A DNA stretch of 64,000 nucleotides, from NCBI GenBank assembly GCA_020725465.1, contig DYEY01000077.1, positions 1 to 64,000 of the forward strand, in the 5' to 3' direction. Positions 51,344-60,162 of the stretch are shown here, in pieces; positions within the stretch are counted from its first letter, which is position 1; each line of letters begins with the position of its first letter. This stretch comes from Dethiobacter sp. GTDB taxonomy: Bacteria; Bacillota; Dethiobacteria; Dethiobacterales; Dethiobacteraceae. The position numbers were made by a program, and so were the translations under genes. A model generated the notes under the pieces. The model did not search any database. It had not been told where the DNA came from and was given only the letters and a program-made list of their open reading frames with translations.

Positions 51344-52393
51344 ATGAGAAAGACAGCAGCGACTGTCCTGGTGGACCGCAAGATTTTTAATATCATCATC
51401 TTCGTGTTCATCCTGAACACTCTTTTTTTGGCCACCGGTTTTTACCTGCTTAACAGCCGCCTGCCCAACGAAGCTGAGGAGTTCGCCATCAAGCAGAAAA
51501 TGGCCAAAGAGCTGGTAGAGTATAACCGCCGCCTGGCCAAAAGCCTGGGTGTGGATACCCGCTCCCAGGTCAGGGAGGCTCTGTCCCGCTTCAGTTATGA
51601 AATTGAGCTGGCCGCTACATCGGAAGACCTAAGCCGGGCGATCCTTGCCAACGGGCAGCGTACCCAGGAGAAAATCCTGCAGGAAAATGAGGCCAAACAG
51701 CGAGAAACGGTGCTGGCCATAATTAACCAGGACCCCAGGATAAAACTGATAGAGGGCAAGGCCCGCCTGACGGTTAAACTGACCAGGGAGCAGGGGCTGC
51801 AGGTGGAACCGGCGGACGCCCTCAGTGAAAAAACCGTAATCAAAATAAGCGAAACCGTCACCCTGGGCGAATGGGCACACGACCTGACCATAGATGTTGA
51901 GATTGAAAACGGGCGCGCCCTGCTGCTTATGCCCTATAACCCTCTTGACCACATCCGGGCACTGACCAGGGAGATTGACGCAATCCGCGTTACTCTCCAC
52001 GAGCTGCGTTCCCGGGCCGGTTTTGCCGAAATGATGGGTCCCGGCGTCATAGTGCGTATCTATGACGCCGATGATGGCTTTACCAGCAGTTCCATCATCC
52101 ATGAAACCGATGTCCGTGATACGGTAAACGAGCTGTTCGCCGCCGGCGCGCTGGGTGTGGCTGTGGGCAACCAGCGCCTGATTGCCACTTCGGCCATCCG
52201 CTGCGTCGGCCCCTCCATACTGGTCAATGACGAGAGGATACCGGTCAACCCCGTGGTAATCCGCGCTATCGGCGACCCTGAAGTTCTGGCCAGCGGCCTT
52301 GACATCATTAAGATTACACTGGAGGTATCCCGTAATCTCCGTTTTGAAATTGAGAAGGTGGATAACCTGGCTTTACCCGCTTACAGCCGTTAG
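51344..52393 (+). CDS. DUF881 family membrane-anchored protein
   Basis: A 349-residue protein with one N-terminal membrane helix (about 15-36), a charged helical region (about 45-130), a central domain, and a C-terminal DUF881 domain (about 210-345). DUF881 is recognised by EMMGPGVIVRIYDADDG, DTVNELFAAGALGVAVGNQR and CVGPSILVNDERIPVNPVVI. In B. subtilis DUF881 proteins (YlxW, YlxX) lie in the division and cell wall cluster; function is unknown. It is longer than those proteins and is inserted here between dgkA and cdd. ATG start with GGGAGGA upstream. Confidence 0.85.
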   Translation: MRKTAATVLVDRKIFNIIIFVFILNTLFLATGFYLLNSRLPNEAEEFAIKQKMAKELVEYNRRLAKSLGVDTRSQVREALSRFSYEIELAATSEDLSRAILANGQRTQEKILQENEAKQRETVLAIINQDPRIKLIEGKARLTVKLTREQGLQVEPADALSEKTVIKISETVTLGEWAHDLTIDVEIENGRALLLMPYNPLDHIRALTREIDAIRVTLHELRSRAGFAEMMGPGVIVRIYDADDGFTSSSIIHETDVRDTVNELFAAGALGVAVGNQRLIATSAIRCVGPSILVNDERIPVNPVVIRAIGDPEVLASGLDIIKITLEVSRNLRFEIEKVDNLALPAYSR

Positions 52394-52403
52394 GAGGTGC
52401 CCG

Positions 52404-52799
52404 GTGGAAGAAGTCTATAAAAACCTGATAGAAGCGGCCCGGCAGGCCAGGGAAGCGGCTTACGCGGTTTATTCCGGGTTCCCGGTGGGCGCGGCTTTGC
52501 TCGCTTTGGACGGCCGCGTTTTTACCGGCTGCAACGTGGAAAATCTTTCTTTCGGGCTGACCACCTGCGCGGAAAGAACCGCGGTTTTTACCGCCGTAGC
52601 GGCGGGTGTGCGGCAGTTTCAGGGTCTGGCCGTGGTAACCGGCAATCCGGAACCGGTGACGCCCTGTGGCGCCTGCCGGCAGGTGCTGAGAGAGTTTGCA
52701 CCCGGCCTATGGGTGGTATGCGCCACCATAGCCGGCAAAATCAGGATTTTTTCGCTGCAGGAATTACTGCCACATGCCTTTGATTCCTTTTCTGCCTGA
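52404..52799 (+). CDS. cdd: Cytidine deaminase
   Basis: Deaminates cytidine and deoxycytidine in pyrimidine salvage. The 131-residue product has the zinc and catalytic motifs GCNVENLSFGLTTCAERTA (first Cys ligand and the proton-shuttle Glu) and PCGACRQVL (two Cys ligands), i.e. the three-Cys zinc site of small tetrameric enzymes. I chose the GTG at 52404 because AGGAGG ends 6 nt upstream; the longer frame overlaps the DUF881 gene. In B. subtilis cdd also stands between dgkA and era. Confidence 0.95.
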   Translation: MEEVYKNLIEAARQAREAAYAVYSGFPVGAALLALDGRVFTGCNVENLSFGLTTCAERTAVFTAVAAGVRQFQGLAVVTGNPEPVTPCGACRQVLREFAPGLWVVCATIAGKIRIFSLQELLPHAFDSFSA

Positions 52800-52807
52800 A
52801 AAAGTGT

Positions 52808-52832
52808 GGCCCCGGCAGAAACTGCCGGGGCC
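52808..52832. terminator. Hairpin after cdd
   Basis: GGCCCCGGCAG (52808-52818), loop AAA, CTGCCGGGGCC (52822-52832), followed by TTAAGCTTTTG. It lies between cdd and the converging small membrane protein gene and may work both ways. Confidence 0.75.
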
Positions 52833-52856
52833 TTAAGCTTTTGAAAAAGCACCGGA

Positions 52857-53045
52857 TCAGGTAAAATAGATATACGCCATGGACAGGATAAAAGCCACCG
52901 CGATGGCAATGGCTGAAAACTTAAAACCAAGAACCGGCACAATAAGAACACCGGCCAACAGCACTGCGAAGAAGATAATATTCATAATCAGAGCTTTACT
53001 GCCTTCACGCTGCAGCTCTTCGGTGTCTTTCCCCGGACTGGCCAA
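52857..53045 (-). CDS. Small two-helix membrane protein, unrecognised
   Basis: A 62-residue protein with a charged N-terminus (ASPGKDTEELQREGSKA) and two membrane helices (about 19-39 and 43-60, ending AIAVAFILSMAYIYFT). I cannot assign a family. The TTG at 53045 has GGGAGGAG 7 nt upstream, a strong reason to believe it is real. It is on the minus strand between cdd and era, breaking an otherwise plus-strand backbone. Confidence 0.65.
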   Translation of the reverse strand: MASPGKDTEELQREGSKALIMNIIFFAVLLAGVLIVPVLGFKFSAIAIAVAFILSMAYIYFT

Positions 53046-53245
53046 GCTGACTCCTCCCTCTCTTGTCCCGCCACGGTTTCAATTGTTACGGCAGGCGGCG
53101 GGTTGTTACAGGCATCACATGCTTCATTAATAAATATTATACGGCTTCTTTGGGCGAAGGTCAACGCCCAAGGTTTTGCAAAAGCAATTATTCCAAAGGC
53201 TAAAAAGGCTGTCTTATAAAAATGCACAGGGGGCAAAGAGGGGCT

Positions 53246-54136
53246 ATGTTTAAATCAGGCTTTATCGCGCTCACCGGCCGGCCCAATGTGGGCAAGTCCA
53301 CCCTGATGAACCTGCTGGTGGGGGAAAAAGCGGCTATTGTTTCCGAGAAGCCGCAAACCACCCGCAACCGCATACGGGGTATCCTCACCACCAATGATTT
53401 CCAGGCTGTCTTTATCGACACGCCGGGTATCCATAAACCACGACACAGGCTGGGGGAACGCATGGTGCAAATTGCTTTGAGCACCATCCGCGAAGTTGAC
53501 CTGGTCCTGTTTCTGGCAGACGCCGGGGCGGGGCCCGGCGGCGGTGACGAATACATAATCAATGCCCTGGGCCAGGTATCTACTCCGGTTATTCTGGTGG
53601 TAAACAAGGCGGACCTGGCTCCGGGAGACAGGGTACAGGAACTTATCGGGCACTACAGCCGCCTTTACGCCTTTGCGGCAGCGCTTGGTGTATCGGCCCT
53701 GACCGGCCATAACAGGGAGAAACTGCTTTCGCTGATTGCGGAACGCCTGCCGGAAGGTCCCTGCTATTACCCGGAGGACATGATTACAGACCAGCCGGAA
53801 AGGCTGATAGTGGCCGAATTGGTGAGGGAGAAAATTCTCCGCCTGACCAGGGAAGAGGTCCCCCACGCCGTGGCCGTCGAGGTGGAAGCCATGCGCCGGC
53901 GGGAGGGTCGCGACCTGGTGGATATTGAAGCGACCATCTTTGTGGAGAAAGATTCCCAAAAAAGCATTGTTATCGGGAAGGGCGGCGCCATGTTAAAAGA
54001 AGTTGGGAAGCTGGCCAGGCAGGAAATTGAGGCACTGCTGGGCAGCCCGGTTTTCCTGCGGCTTTGGGTGAAGGTACGCCGTGACTGGCGCAACAGGGAG
54101 GGGACCTGGCAGGGGCTGGGTCTGGAGATGGAGTAA
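53246..54136 (+). CDS. era: GTPase Era
   Basis: An essential GTPase for 16S rRNA and 30S subunit maturation. The 296-residue product has G1 TGRPNVGKSTLMNLL, the G2 region TTRNRIRGI, G3 FIDTPGIHKP, G4 VNKADL, and the C-terminal KH domain with IFVEKDSQKSIVIGKGGAML. I chose the ATG at 53246, which gives the usual FKSGFIALTG start; the in-frame ATG at 53222 has no Shine-Dalgarno. Confidence 0.96.
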   Translation: MFKSGFIALTGRPNVGKSTLMNLLVGEKAAIVSEKPQTTRNRIRGILTTNDFQAVFIDTPGIHKPRHRLGERMVQIALSTIREVDLVLFLADAGAGPGGGDEYIINALGQVSTPVILVVNKADLAPGDRVQELIGHYSRLYAFAAALGVSALTGHNREKLLSLIAERLPEGPCYYPEDMITDQPERLIVAELVREKILRLTREEVPHAVAVEVEAMRRREGRDLVDIEATIFVEKDSQKSIVIGKGGAMLKEVGKLARQEIEALLGSPVFLRLWVKVRRDWRNREGTWQGLGLEME

Positions 54137-54141
54137 ACCAA

Positions 54142-54888
54142 ATGACTGATGTAAGAAGCCATGGCATTGTGCTGCATGCCCGCGACCTGCGGGAAGCGGA
54201 CAAGCTGGTCACCGTCCTCACCCGCACCGGCGGGAAAGTGACCGTGGTGGCCCGGGGCGTGCGCAAACAGGCGAGCAGGTTTAAAGCCCTGGTGATTCCT
54301 CTCACCCTGGGTTATTTTCTCCTGCACAGCGGCAAAAACCTGGACACCCTGATCCAGGGCGAGATTATCAAGCCGTATCTTGGCCTGCGCAGCGATCTTA
54401 CCCGTTTGGCTTATGCCCAGTACTTTTGTGAGCTGTGTGACGCGGCGCTGCCGGAGCGGGAACCGGTGCCGGAGATTTTTGACCTTTTAGTCACCGGCCT
54501 GGAGAAGCTGGAGCAGGATGATTCCTCCGCCAGGGTCGCCCGCTGCTTTGAACTGAACCTGCTGGAGAGCCTGGGTTACCGGCCTTTTCTGGACGGTTGC
54601 CTTAACTGCGGCGGCGGCGGGCCGTTCCGTTTTGACCGGGAACAGGGCGGCCTGCTCTGCCCGTTGTGTACGGCCGGGCCCCAGGCCATACCGGTAAGCG
54701 GCGCCGCCGTGGCGGTGATGAAGCGTTTCCTGGACGGCGGTTTTCACAGGCTTAATGTCTGTATGGTGCCACAGGGTTTAAACAAAGAAATCGAGCGGTT
54801 AAATTTCTCCCTGCTTGCCCGGGTGACCGGCCGTTCACGGTTTAAATCACTGGACATCCTGCGTGGATTGGAAGAAGAAATTAAATAA
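54142..54888 (+). CDS. recO: DNA repair protein RecO
   Basis: Loads RecA with RecF/RecR and anneals single strands. The 248-residue product has the N-terminal OB fold (SHGIVLHARDLREADKLVTV), a helical core and the zinc finger CLNCGGGGPFRFDREQGGLL then CPLC. It is 5 nt after era, the conserved Firmicutes order; the small yqzL gene found between them in B. subtilis is absent. Confidence 0.94.
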   Translation: MTDVRSHGIVLHARDLREADKLVTVLTRTGGKVTVVARGVRKQASRFKALVIPLTLGYFLLHSGKNLDTLIQGEIIKPYLGLRSDLTRLAYAQYFCELCDAALPEREPVPEIFDLLVTGLEKLEQDDSSARVARCFELNLLESLGYRPFLDGCLNCGGGGPFRFDREQGGLLCPLCTAGPQAIPVSGAAVAVMKRFLDGGFHRLNVCMVPQGLNKEIERLNFSLLARVTGRSRFKSLDILRGLEEEIK

Positions 54889-54943
54889 TTTTTGCCCCCT
54901 TTTGACAAACTAAAACAGAACCACCATGAAAGGGGGGCAAATT

Positions 54944-55333
54944 TTGGATATCAGCATTGAAAAAATAGACTTAATCCGTGAGAGGACCGGCATGAGTTAC
55001 GCTGAGGCCCGTGAAGTGCTTGAAGAAGCAGGCGGAGACGTGGTGGAGGCCCTGGTTTCCCTGGAAGAAGAAGGCCAAAACGGCGGAACCAGGGGCCTGC
55101 TCTCCCGGGAAATATTCACTCCCGTGAAAAAGGTATTCAGGCAGAGCAACCGCACGCGCATTTCGGTCAGGAACAAAGACGGCACGTTGCTTGAGCTGCC
55201 GGTCACAGTGGGCTTGGCGGGGGCGCTGTTTGCGCCGAGAATTACGGCTCTTGGCACCATGGCGCTGTTAATGGCCAGCTACAGCCTGGAGCCGCGTCAG
55301 TCGGAACAGGCGGAGGCCGGGTGGGAGCATTAA
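54944..55333 (+). CDS. DUF4342 domain protein
   Basis: A 129-residue protein. Residues 1-45 form a UBA-like three-helix motif (KIDLIRERTGMSYAEAREVL, EEAGGDVVEALVSLE), and the rest is the DUF4342 region with RTRISVRNKDGTLLELPVTV and a hydrophobic Gly/Ala stretch that may enter the membrane. Function unknown. I prefer the TTG at 54944 (GGGGGGC 7 nt upstream) to the ATG at 54926. It lies between recO and glyQ; the glyQ T-box promoter starts just after its stop. Confidence 0.8.
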   Translation: MDISIEKIDLIRERTGMSYAEAREVLEEAGGDVVEALVSLEEEGQNGGTRGLLSREIFTPVKKVFRQSNRTRISVRNKDGTLLELPVTVGLAGALFAPRITALGTMALLMASYSLEPRQSEQAEAGWEH

Positions 55334-55347
55334 AGACAGCGTGACCC

Positions 55348-55376
55348 TTGACGTCTTAAATGTTTGGTGTTAAAAT
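55348..55376 (+). promoter_or_regulatory. Sigma-A promoter of the glyQS T-box operon
   Basis: -35 TTGACG (55348-55353), 17-nt spacer, -10 TAAAAT (55371-55376). Transcription would begin near 55383, at the 5' end of the T-box leader. Confidence 0.7.
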
Positions 55377-55382
55377 CTACAA

Positions 55383-55577
55383 AACGGACATTGCCACGAA
55401 AGAGGAGTACGCCGGGTAACTGCCAGCGAACCGGGATATGGTGTGAGCCCGGCCAGCCAGCCGGCCGAAGGGCGCTTTCAGACAGAAGGCACTGTTAAGA
55501 GCGGGCGCGCCTGTGGCGCGCCAAGTAGGGTGGAACCGCGGGAACTTCCCGTCCCTATGGGGCGGAAGTTCTTTTTT
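55383..55577 (+). promoter_or_regulatory. Glycyl T-box riboswitch leader of glyQS
   Basis: A tRNA-sensing leader. The stem I parts are seen as GAAAGAGGAGTACGCCGGG (AGTA box) and GGATATGGTGTGAGCCCGG. The hallmark T-box AGGGTGGAACCGCGG is at 55527-55541, and the terminator is the hairpin GAACTTCCCGTCCC / GGGGCGGAAGTTC ending in six T (55542-55577). Uncharged tRNA-Gly would stabilise the antiterminator and allow glyQS transcription. The terminator ends 24 nt before the glyQ start. I did not place the GGC specifier with certainty. Confidence 0.93.
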
Positions 55578-55601
55578 ATTCAATATAACGGGGTGATTTT
55601 G

Positions 55602-56489
55602 TTGGATTTTCAGACTATGGTCCTGAAGTTGCAAAACTACTGGTCCGAAAAAGGCTGCATACTGCTTCAGCCTTACGACGTGGAAAAAGGAGCTGGCACC
55701 ATGAACCCGGCCACTTTTTTACGGGCGCTGGGGCCGGAACCCTGGTCCGTGGCCTACGTGGAACCGTCCCGGCGTCCCACCGACGGGCGGTACGGCGAGA
55801 ATCCCAACCGGCTTTTCCAGCACCACCAGTTCCAGGTAATCATCAAGCCTGCGCCGGCTGATATCCAGGATTTGTACCTGGACAGCCTCCGTTACCTGGG
55901 CATAGTGCCGGAAGAGCACGATATCCGCTTTGTGGAAGACAACTGGGAATCCCCCACTCTTGGCGCCTGGGGCCTGGGCTGGGAAGTATGGTTGGACGGC
56001 ATGGAGATAACGCAGTTTACCTACTTCCAGCAGGTAGGCTCCATTGACCTCGACGCGGTCTCGGCGGAGCTTACTTACGGCCTGGAACGGATAGCCATGT
56101 ACCTGCAGTCCAGGGAAAACGTTTTTGATATTGTCTGGGTGGGTGAAATCACCTACGGGGAAGTCTTTCACCGCGCCGAGGTGGAGCACTCCCGGCACAG
56201 TTTTGAAGAGGCTGACACCGGGCTTTTGTTTTCACTTTTTGCCATGTACGAGCAGGAGGCCCGCCGTCTCCTGGAGAGGGGGCTGGTCCTGCCCGGCTAT
56301 GACTATGTCCTGAAGTGTTCCCATTCATTTAACCTGCTGGATGCCAGGGGAGCTATCAGCGTGGCGGAGCGGACAGGCTATATCGCCAGGGTCAGGAACC
56401 TGGCGCGCCTGTGCGCGCAGAAGTACCTCTTACAGCGTGAAGAAATGGGATACCCATTGCTGAAGGGAAAGGGGATTTCTCATGAGTAA
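55602..56489 (+). CDS. glyQ: Glycyl-tRNA synthetase alpha subunit
   Basis: The catalytic alpha subunit of the bacterial alpha2-beta2 glycyl-tRNA synthetase. The 295-residue product has the family start [18 protein letters not shown], then [38 protein letters not shown] and [10 protein letters not shown]. The TTG at 55602 follows GGGGTGA and gives the standard length. It overlaps glyS by 8 nt. Confidence 0.97.
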   Translation: MDFQTMVLKLQNYWSEKGCILLQPYDVEKGAGTMNPATFLRALGPEPWSVAYVEPSRRPTDGRYGENPNRLFQHHQFQVIIKPAPADIQDLYLDSLRYLGIVPEEHDIRFVEDNWESPTLGAWGLGWEVWLDGMEITQFTYFQQVGSIDLDAVSAELTYGLERIAMYLQSRENVFDIVWVGEITYGEVFHRAEVEHSRHSFEEADTGLLFSLFAMYEQEARRLLERGLVLPGYDYVLKCSHSFNLLDARGAISVAERTGYIARVRNLARLCAQKYLLQREEMGYPLLKGKGISHE

Positions 56490-58554
56490 GACTTTGCTGC
56501 TGGAAATCGGCACTGAAGAAATACCGGCACGTTTCATGGGGCCGGTGCTGGCGCAGCTGAAGGAAGCGGCGGTGTCCGAGCTGGCCTCCGCCAGGCTCAG
56601 GCATGGTAACGTCCGGGTCCTGGGCACACCCAGGCGCCTGGCGCTGCTTGTTTCTGAGCTGGCTGACAGGCAGGAAGATTTGCTGGAAAAGAAAAAAGGG
56701 CCGGCCAGGAAAGCCGCTTACACCGGGGACGGTGAGCCCACCCCCGCCGCCACCGGTTTTGCCCGGGCACAGGGCGTTGCGGTGACGGAACTTTTTTTGG
56801 AAACGGTGGACGGTGTGGAATATATCTTTGCTAAGAAGAAGGTGACCGGCCTGCCGGCGCGTGAAGTGCTGCCGTTGGCCTGTGAGCGCATCATTAAAAG
56901 CATCAGTTTTCAAAAGCCCATGTTCTGGGCCGGACGGGAAGCCCGTTTCGCCAGGCCTGTGCGCTGGCTGGCCGCCCTGTACGGGAGCGAACCGGTGGAG
57001 TTTTCTTTCGCCGGCCTTGTTTCGGGGCGCCTGACATACGGTCATCGTTTTCTGGCGCCCGGGCCGTTTAGCCTGGCCGCCGCCGACGATTACCTGCCTG
57101 TTATGGCGCAGGGAATGGTCATAGCCGATCCGGAAGAGAGGCGTACACTAATTCGCCGCCAGGTGGAAGAAGCGGCTGCGGCCGCGGGTGGCCATGCCGA
57201 GCCGGACGAAGAGCTGCTGGAAGAGGTTACGCACCTGGTGGAATACCCGCGTGCGGTAGGCGGTGTTTTTAACCCGGGCTATCTGGAGTTACCACCGGAA
57301 GTACTGGTCACCGTAATGCGGGTGCACCAGCGCTATTTCCCGGTATACGGACCGGCTGGCAACCTGCTGCCCTGCTTTATTACCATAAGCAACGGCACCA
57401 GGGAACAGTACCTGCCAAACGTAAGGGCGGGAAACGAGAGGGTACTCAGGGCCCGCCTGGCTGATGCCCGTTTCTTTTTCGACGAGGACCGCAAAGTGGC
57501 GCTTTCCGGTTATGTGGAAAAGCTGGACAGCATCATGTTCCTGGAACGGCTTGGCTCCATGCGTGACAAGTCGGAGCGCCTGGCGGCAATAGCCTCCGGC
57601 CTGGCCAAAGAGGCCGGCCTGTCTCCGGCGCAGGAGCGGGCGGCCGTTAGGGCGGCGGCGCTCTGCAAAGCGGACCTGGCCACCCAGATGGTTTACGAAT
57701 TTCCGGAGCTGCAGGGGATCATGGGCGGTTACTATGCGCTTTTGTCGGGCGAAGATAAGGAGGTGGCCGAGGCCATTCGTCAGCACTACGCGCCGCGCCA
57801 TGCCGGCGACAGACCGGCGGAAAGCCTGCCCGGTGCCGTAGTGGCTGTGGCTGACAAGCTGGATACGCTGGTCTCCTGTTTCGGCCTCGGCCTGATCCCC
57901 ACCGGTTCTCAGGATCCATATGCCCTGCGCCGCAGCGCGCTGGGCGTGGTCTCCACCCTGCTGGCGCACGGCCTGAAGGTCCCCCTGGAAACCCTGGTGG
58001 CACTGGCCCTGTCCGGCCTGGAAGGGAAAATAAACCGCCAGGCGCCGGAGGTGCTGGCTGAGGTAATTGAATTCCTGCGCCAGAGGGTGCGTTTCCTGCT
58101 TTCGGAGGAAGGCTTCCGTTATGATGTGGTGGAAGCTGTACTGAGGGGCGGCGATGACAGGTTGCCTGCTCTGTACGCCCGTGCCCGTGTGTTGCAGGAC
58201 AAGCTGGGCAAACCGGAACTAACCCGGCTGCTTACTCCTTATACGCGGGCGGCCAACCTGGCCCGCAACCTGAAAGAGCCAGCACATCCTGACCCCACCC
58301 TTTTCACCTCCCGGGCGGAGCACGAGCTGTATAAGGCCACATCTGCCGCCGCCGGCGCCTTAAAAGAAGCCAAAGATGATTATGAGGCCGTTTTTTCCGT
58401 CCTGGCCGGCCTCTATGCGCCAATTGAAAATTACTTTAACGAAGTTATGGTCATGGTGGAGGACGAAGAGGTACGGCGCAACCGCCTGGCTCTGCTTTGG
58501 CAGGTAAAAGAGGCTTTCCTGGTCCTGGGCGATCTTTCCAGGATAGTACAGTAA
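56482..58554 (+). CDS. glyS: Glycyl-tRNA synthetase beta subunit
   Basis: The beta subunit, which binds tRNA-Gly. The 690-residue product starts [20 protein letters not shown], contains [20 protein letters not shown]-like sequence (here [20 protein letters not shown]), an HD-type domain (about 375-450) and a C-terminal anticodon-binding DALR-like domain ([20 protein letters not shown]). Normal length. It overlaps glyQ by 8 nt and is under the same T-box. Confidence 0.96.
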   Translation: MSKTLLLEIGTEEIPARFMGPVLAQLKEAAVSELASARLRHGNVRVLGTPRRLALLVSELADRQEDLLEKKKGPARKAAYTGDGEPTPAATGFARAQGVAVTELFLETVDGVEYIFAKKKVTGLPAREVLPLACERIIKSISFQKPMFWAGREARFARPVRWLAALYGSEPVEFSFAGLVSGRLTYGHRFLAPGPFSLAAADDYLPVMAQGMVIADPEERRTLIRRQVEEAAAAAGGHAEPDEELLEEVTHLVEYPRAVGGVFNPGYLELPPEVLVTVMRVHQRYFPVYGPAGNLLPCFITISNGTREQYLPNVRAGNERVLRARLADARFFFDEDRKVALSGYVEKLDSIMFLERLGSMRDKSERLAAIASGLAKEAGLSPAQERAAVRAAALCKADLATQMVYEFPELQGIMGGYYALLSGEDKEVAEAIRQHYAPRHAGDRPAESLPGAVVAVADKLDTLVSCFGLGLIPTGSQDPYALRRSALGVVSTLLAHGLKVPLETLVALALSGLEGKINRQAPEVLAEVIEFLRQRVRFLLSEEGFRYDVVEAVLRGGDDRLPALYARARVLQDKLGKPELTRLLTPYTRAANLARNLKEPAHPDPTLFTSRAEHELYKATSAAAGALKEAKDDYEAVFSVLAGLYAPIENYFNEVMVMVEDEEVRRNRLALLWQVKEAFLVLGDLSRIVQ

Positions 58555-58623
58555 TTTAGTGTTCTCTGCTTTTACGCCGCCGCATAAAAAAAACACAGGC
58601 GGCAGGAATCCGGGCGGTTTTAC

Positions 58624-58636
58624 AGTATATACTATA
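58624..58636. promoter_or_regulatory. Palindromic site before ccpN
   Basis: AGTATATACT (58624-58633) is a perfect 10-bp palindrome 29 bp before ccpN. The minus-strand 11-mer over 58626-58636 (TATAGTATATA) agrees at 9 of 11 positions with the B. subtilis CcpN operator TRTGHYATAYW as I remember it. It could be an autoregulatory site; A/T-rich promoter DNA could give this by chance. Confidence 0.3.
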
Positions 58637-58661
58637 GTGTCGTTTTTAATGTAATCAGGCT

Positions 58662-59315
58662 ATGCTGTTTGACAAGGAGGCGTTGGGAATCGAACTTAAC
58701 GCGCGCCAGCAGGAAATTTTAAAGATAGTAAAGACCAGCGGACCTATTTCCGGCGAGGAGATCGCCAACCGCCTCAACCTGTCCCGGGCGGCCCTCAGGC
58801 CGCACCTGGCTGTTCTCACCACCTCCGGCCTTATCGACGCCCGCCCCCGTGTCGGGTACTATTATGCCGGCAGGGAACTGACAGGCCTGGTGGCGGACCT
58901 GCTAAAAAGGATCAGGGTGGGGGAAATCAAGAGCCGTCCGGTCATGATCAAGGAGACGACCTCGGTATATGATGCCATCGTTACCCTTTTCCTTGAGGAC
59001 GTGGGTACCATTTATGTGGTGGACGATGAAGGTTTGCTTCAGGGTGTGGTTTCGCGCAAGGATTTTTTAAAAACTGCTCTGGGGGCCGCGGATTTGCATA
59101 AAATACCAGTGGCTGTGATTATGACCAGACTTCCCCATCTCCACATGGTCCTGGAGGAGGAGAGCGTATATGAGGTGGTACGGCGCATCGTGGAATTTGA
59201 GGTTGATTCCCTGCCGGTGGTCCGGATAGCCGGGGATAACCGCTTCCGGGTAGTGGGCAGAGTAACCAAGACCAACCTGGCGCGCCTTTTGGTTGACCTT
59301 GGTGAAAGCCGCTAA
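58662..59315 (+). CDS. ccpN: CcpN-like transcription repressor (HTH plus CBS pair)
   Basis: A repressor of gluconeogenic genes in B. subtilis (CcpN/YqzB). The 217-residue product has an N-terminal winged helix ([20 protein letters not shown], then [20 protein letters not shown]) and two CBS domains (about 85-210) that in the family sense nucleotides. The ATG at 58662 has a weak ribosome site; AAGGAGG at 58674-58680 is too close to a TTG at 58683 to be used well, so the start is uncertain. It is followed by ppsR as in B. subtilis (yqzB-yqfL). Confidence 0.9.
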   Translation: MLFDKEALGIELNARQQEILKIVKTSGPISGEEIANRLNLSRAALRPHLAVLTTSGLIDARPRVGYYYAGRELTGLVADLLKRIRVGEIKSRPVMIKETTSVYDAIVTLFLEDVGTIYVVDDEGLLQGVVSRKDFLKTALGAADLHKIPVAVIMTRLPHLHMVLEEESVYEVVRRIVEFEVDSLPVVRIAGDNRFRVVGRVTKTNLARLLVDLGESR

Positions 59316-59331
59316 AAAAGGAGGAAAGAGT

Positions 59332-60162
59332 TTGCACGAGGTAAAGCATAAGCCGGTGGTCTACGTGGTGTCCGACTCTGTGGGGGAAACGGCGGAATTT
59401 GTGGTAAAAGCCGTAGCCATACAGTTCAATTCCGGTCACGTTGAAATTAAGAGGATACCTTTTGTCAGTGATGCCGATACCATTCTTGACGTGGTGGAAG
59501 AGGCCGCCCAGGGCGGAGGCATGATCGCCTACACACTGGTGTTGCCGGAACTCCGGCGCATCATCCGGGAGGAAAGCGAAAGGCGCAACCTGGTCACGGT
59601 GGACGTAATGGGGCCGATGATGGAAGCCTTCGGCCGCCTGCTCGGCATTGACCCGCGCCTTGAGCCGGGGTTGGTGCGCCGGCTTGATGAAGAGTATTTC
59701 CGCCGGGTGGCCGCCATCGAATTCGCCGTCAAATACGATGACGGGAAAGATCCCCGTGGGCTGCTCCTGGCTGATGTGGTGCTAATCGGCGTGTCCCGCA
59801 CCTCCAAAACGCCCCTTTCCATGTACCTGGCGCACAAACGCCTCAAAGTGGCCAATTTGCCGCTGGTTCCTGAGGTGGAACCGCCGGAGGAGCTTTTCTG
59901 GGTGCCGCCGAACAAAGTGGTGGGACTGACCATTAACCCCAGGCAGCTTAACGAAATCCGCCAGGAACGCCTGAAAGCCCTGGGCCTCCACGCCGAGGCC
60001 AATTATGCCAGCATGGAACGGATCCTTGATGAGCTGGACTATGCGGAAAAAATTATGCGGAAAGTCGGCTGCCCCATCTTTGACGTGTCCAACAAAGCTG
60101 TGGAGGAAGTTGCCAACAAGATTCTGCAGTTCATCAGGGAGGAAAAGCAAAGTGGCTGCTAA
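59332..60162 (+). CDS. ppsR: PPDK regulatory protein PpsR (pyruvate, phosphate dikinase kinase/phosphorylase)
   Basis: A bifunctional enzyme that inactivates PPDK by ADP-dependent phosphorylation of a Thr near the catalytic His and reactivates it by phosphorolysis. The 276-residue DUF299 product begins [20 protein letters not shown] and has the P-loop-like [15 protein letters not shown] and [18 protein letters not shown]. The TTG at 59332 has AAAGGAGGAAAGAG upstream. It overlaps its target gene ppdK by 11 nt, which makes the regulatory pairing certain. Confidence 0.95.
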   Translation: MHEVKHKPVVYVVSDSVGETAEFVVKAVAIQFNSGHVEIKRIPFVSDADTILDVVEEAAQGGGMIAYTLVLPELRRIIREESERRNLVTVDVMGPMMEAFGRLLGIDPRLEPGLVRRLDEEYFRRVAAIEFAVKYDDGKDPRGLLLADVVLIGVSRTSKTPLSMYLAHKRLKVANLPLVPEVEPPEELFWVPPNKVVGLTINPRQLNEIRQERLKALGLHAEANYASMERILDELDYAEKIMRKVGCPIFDVSNKAVEEVANKILQFIREEKQSGC

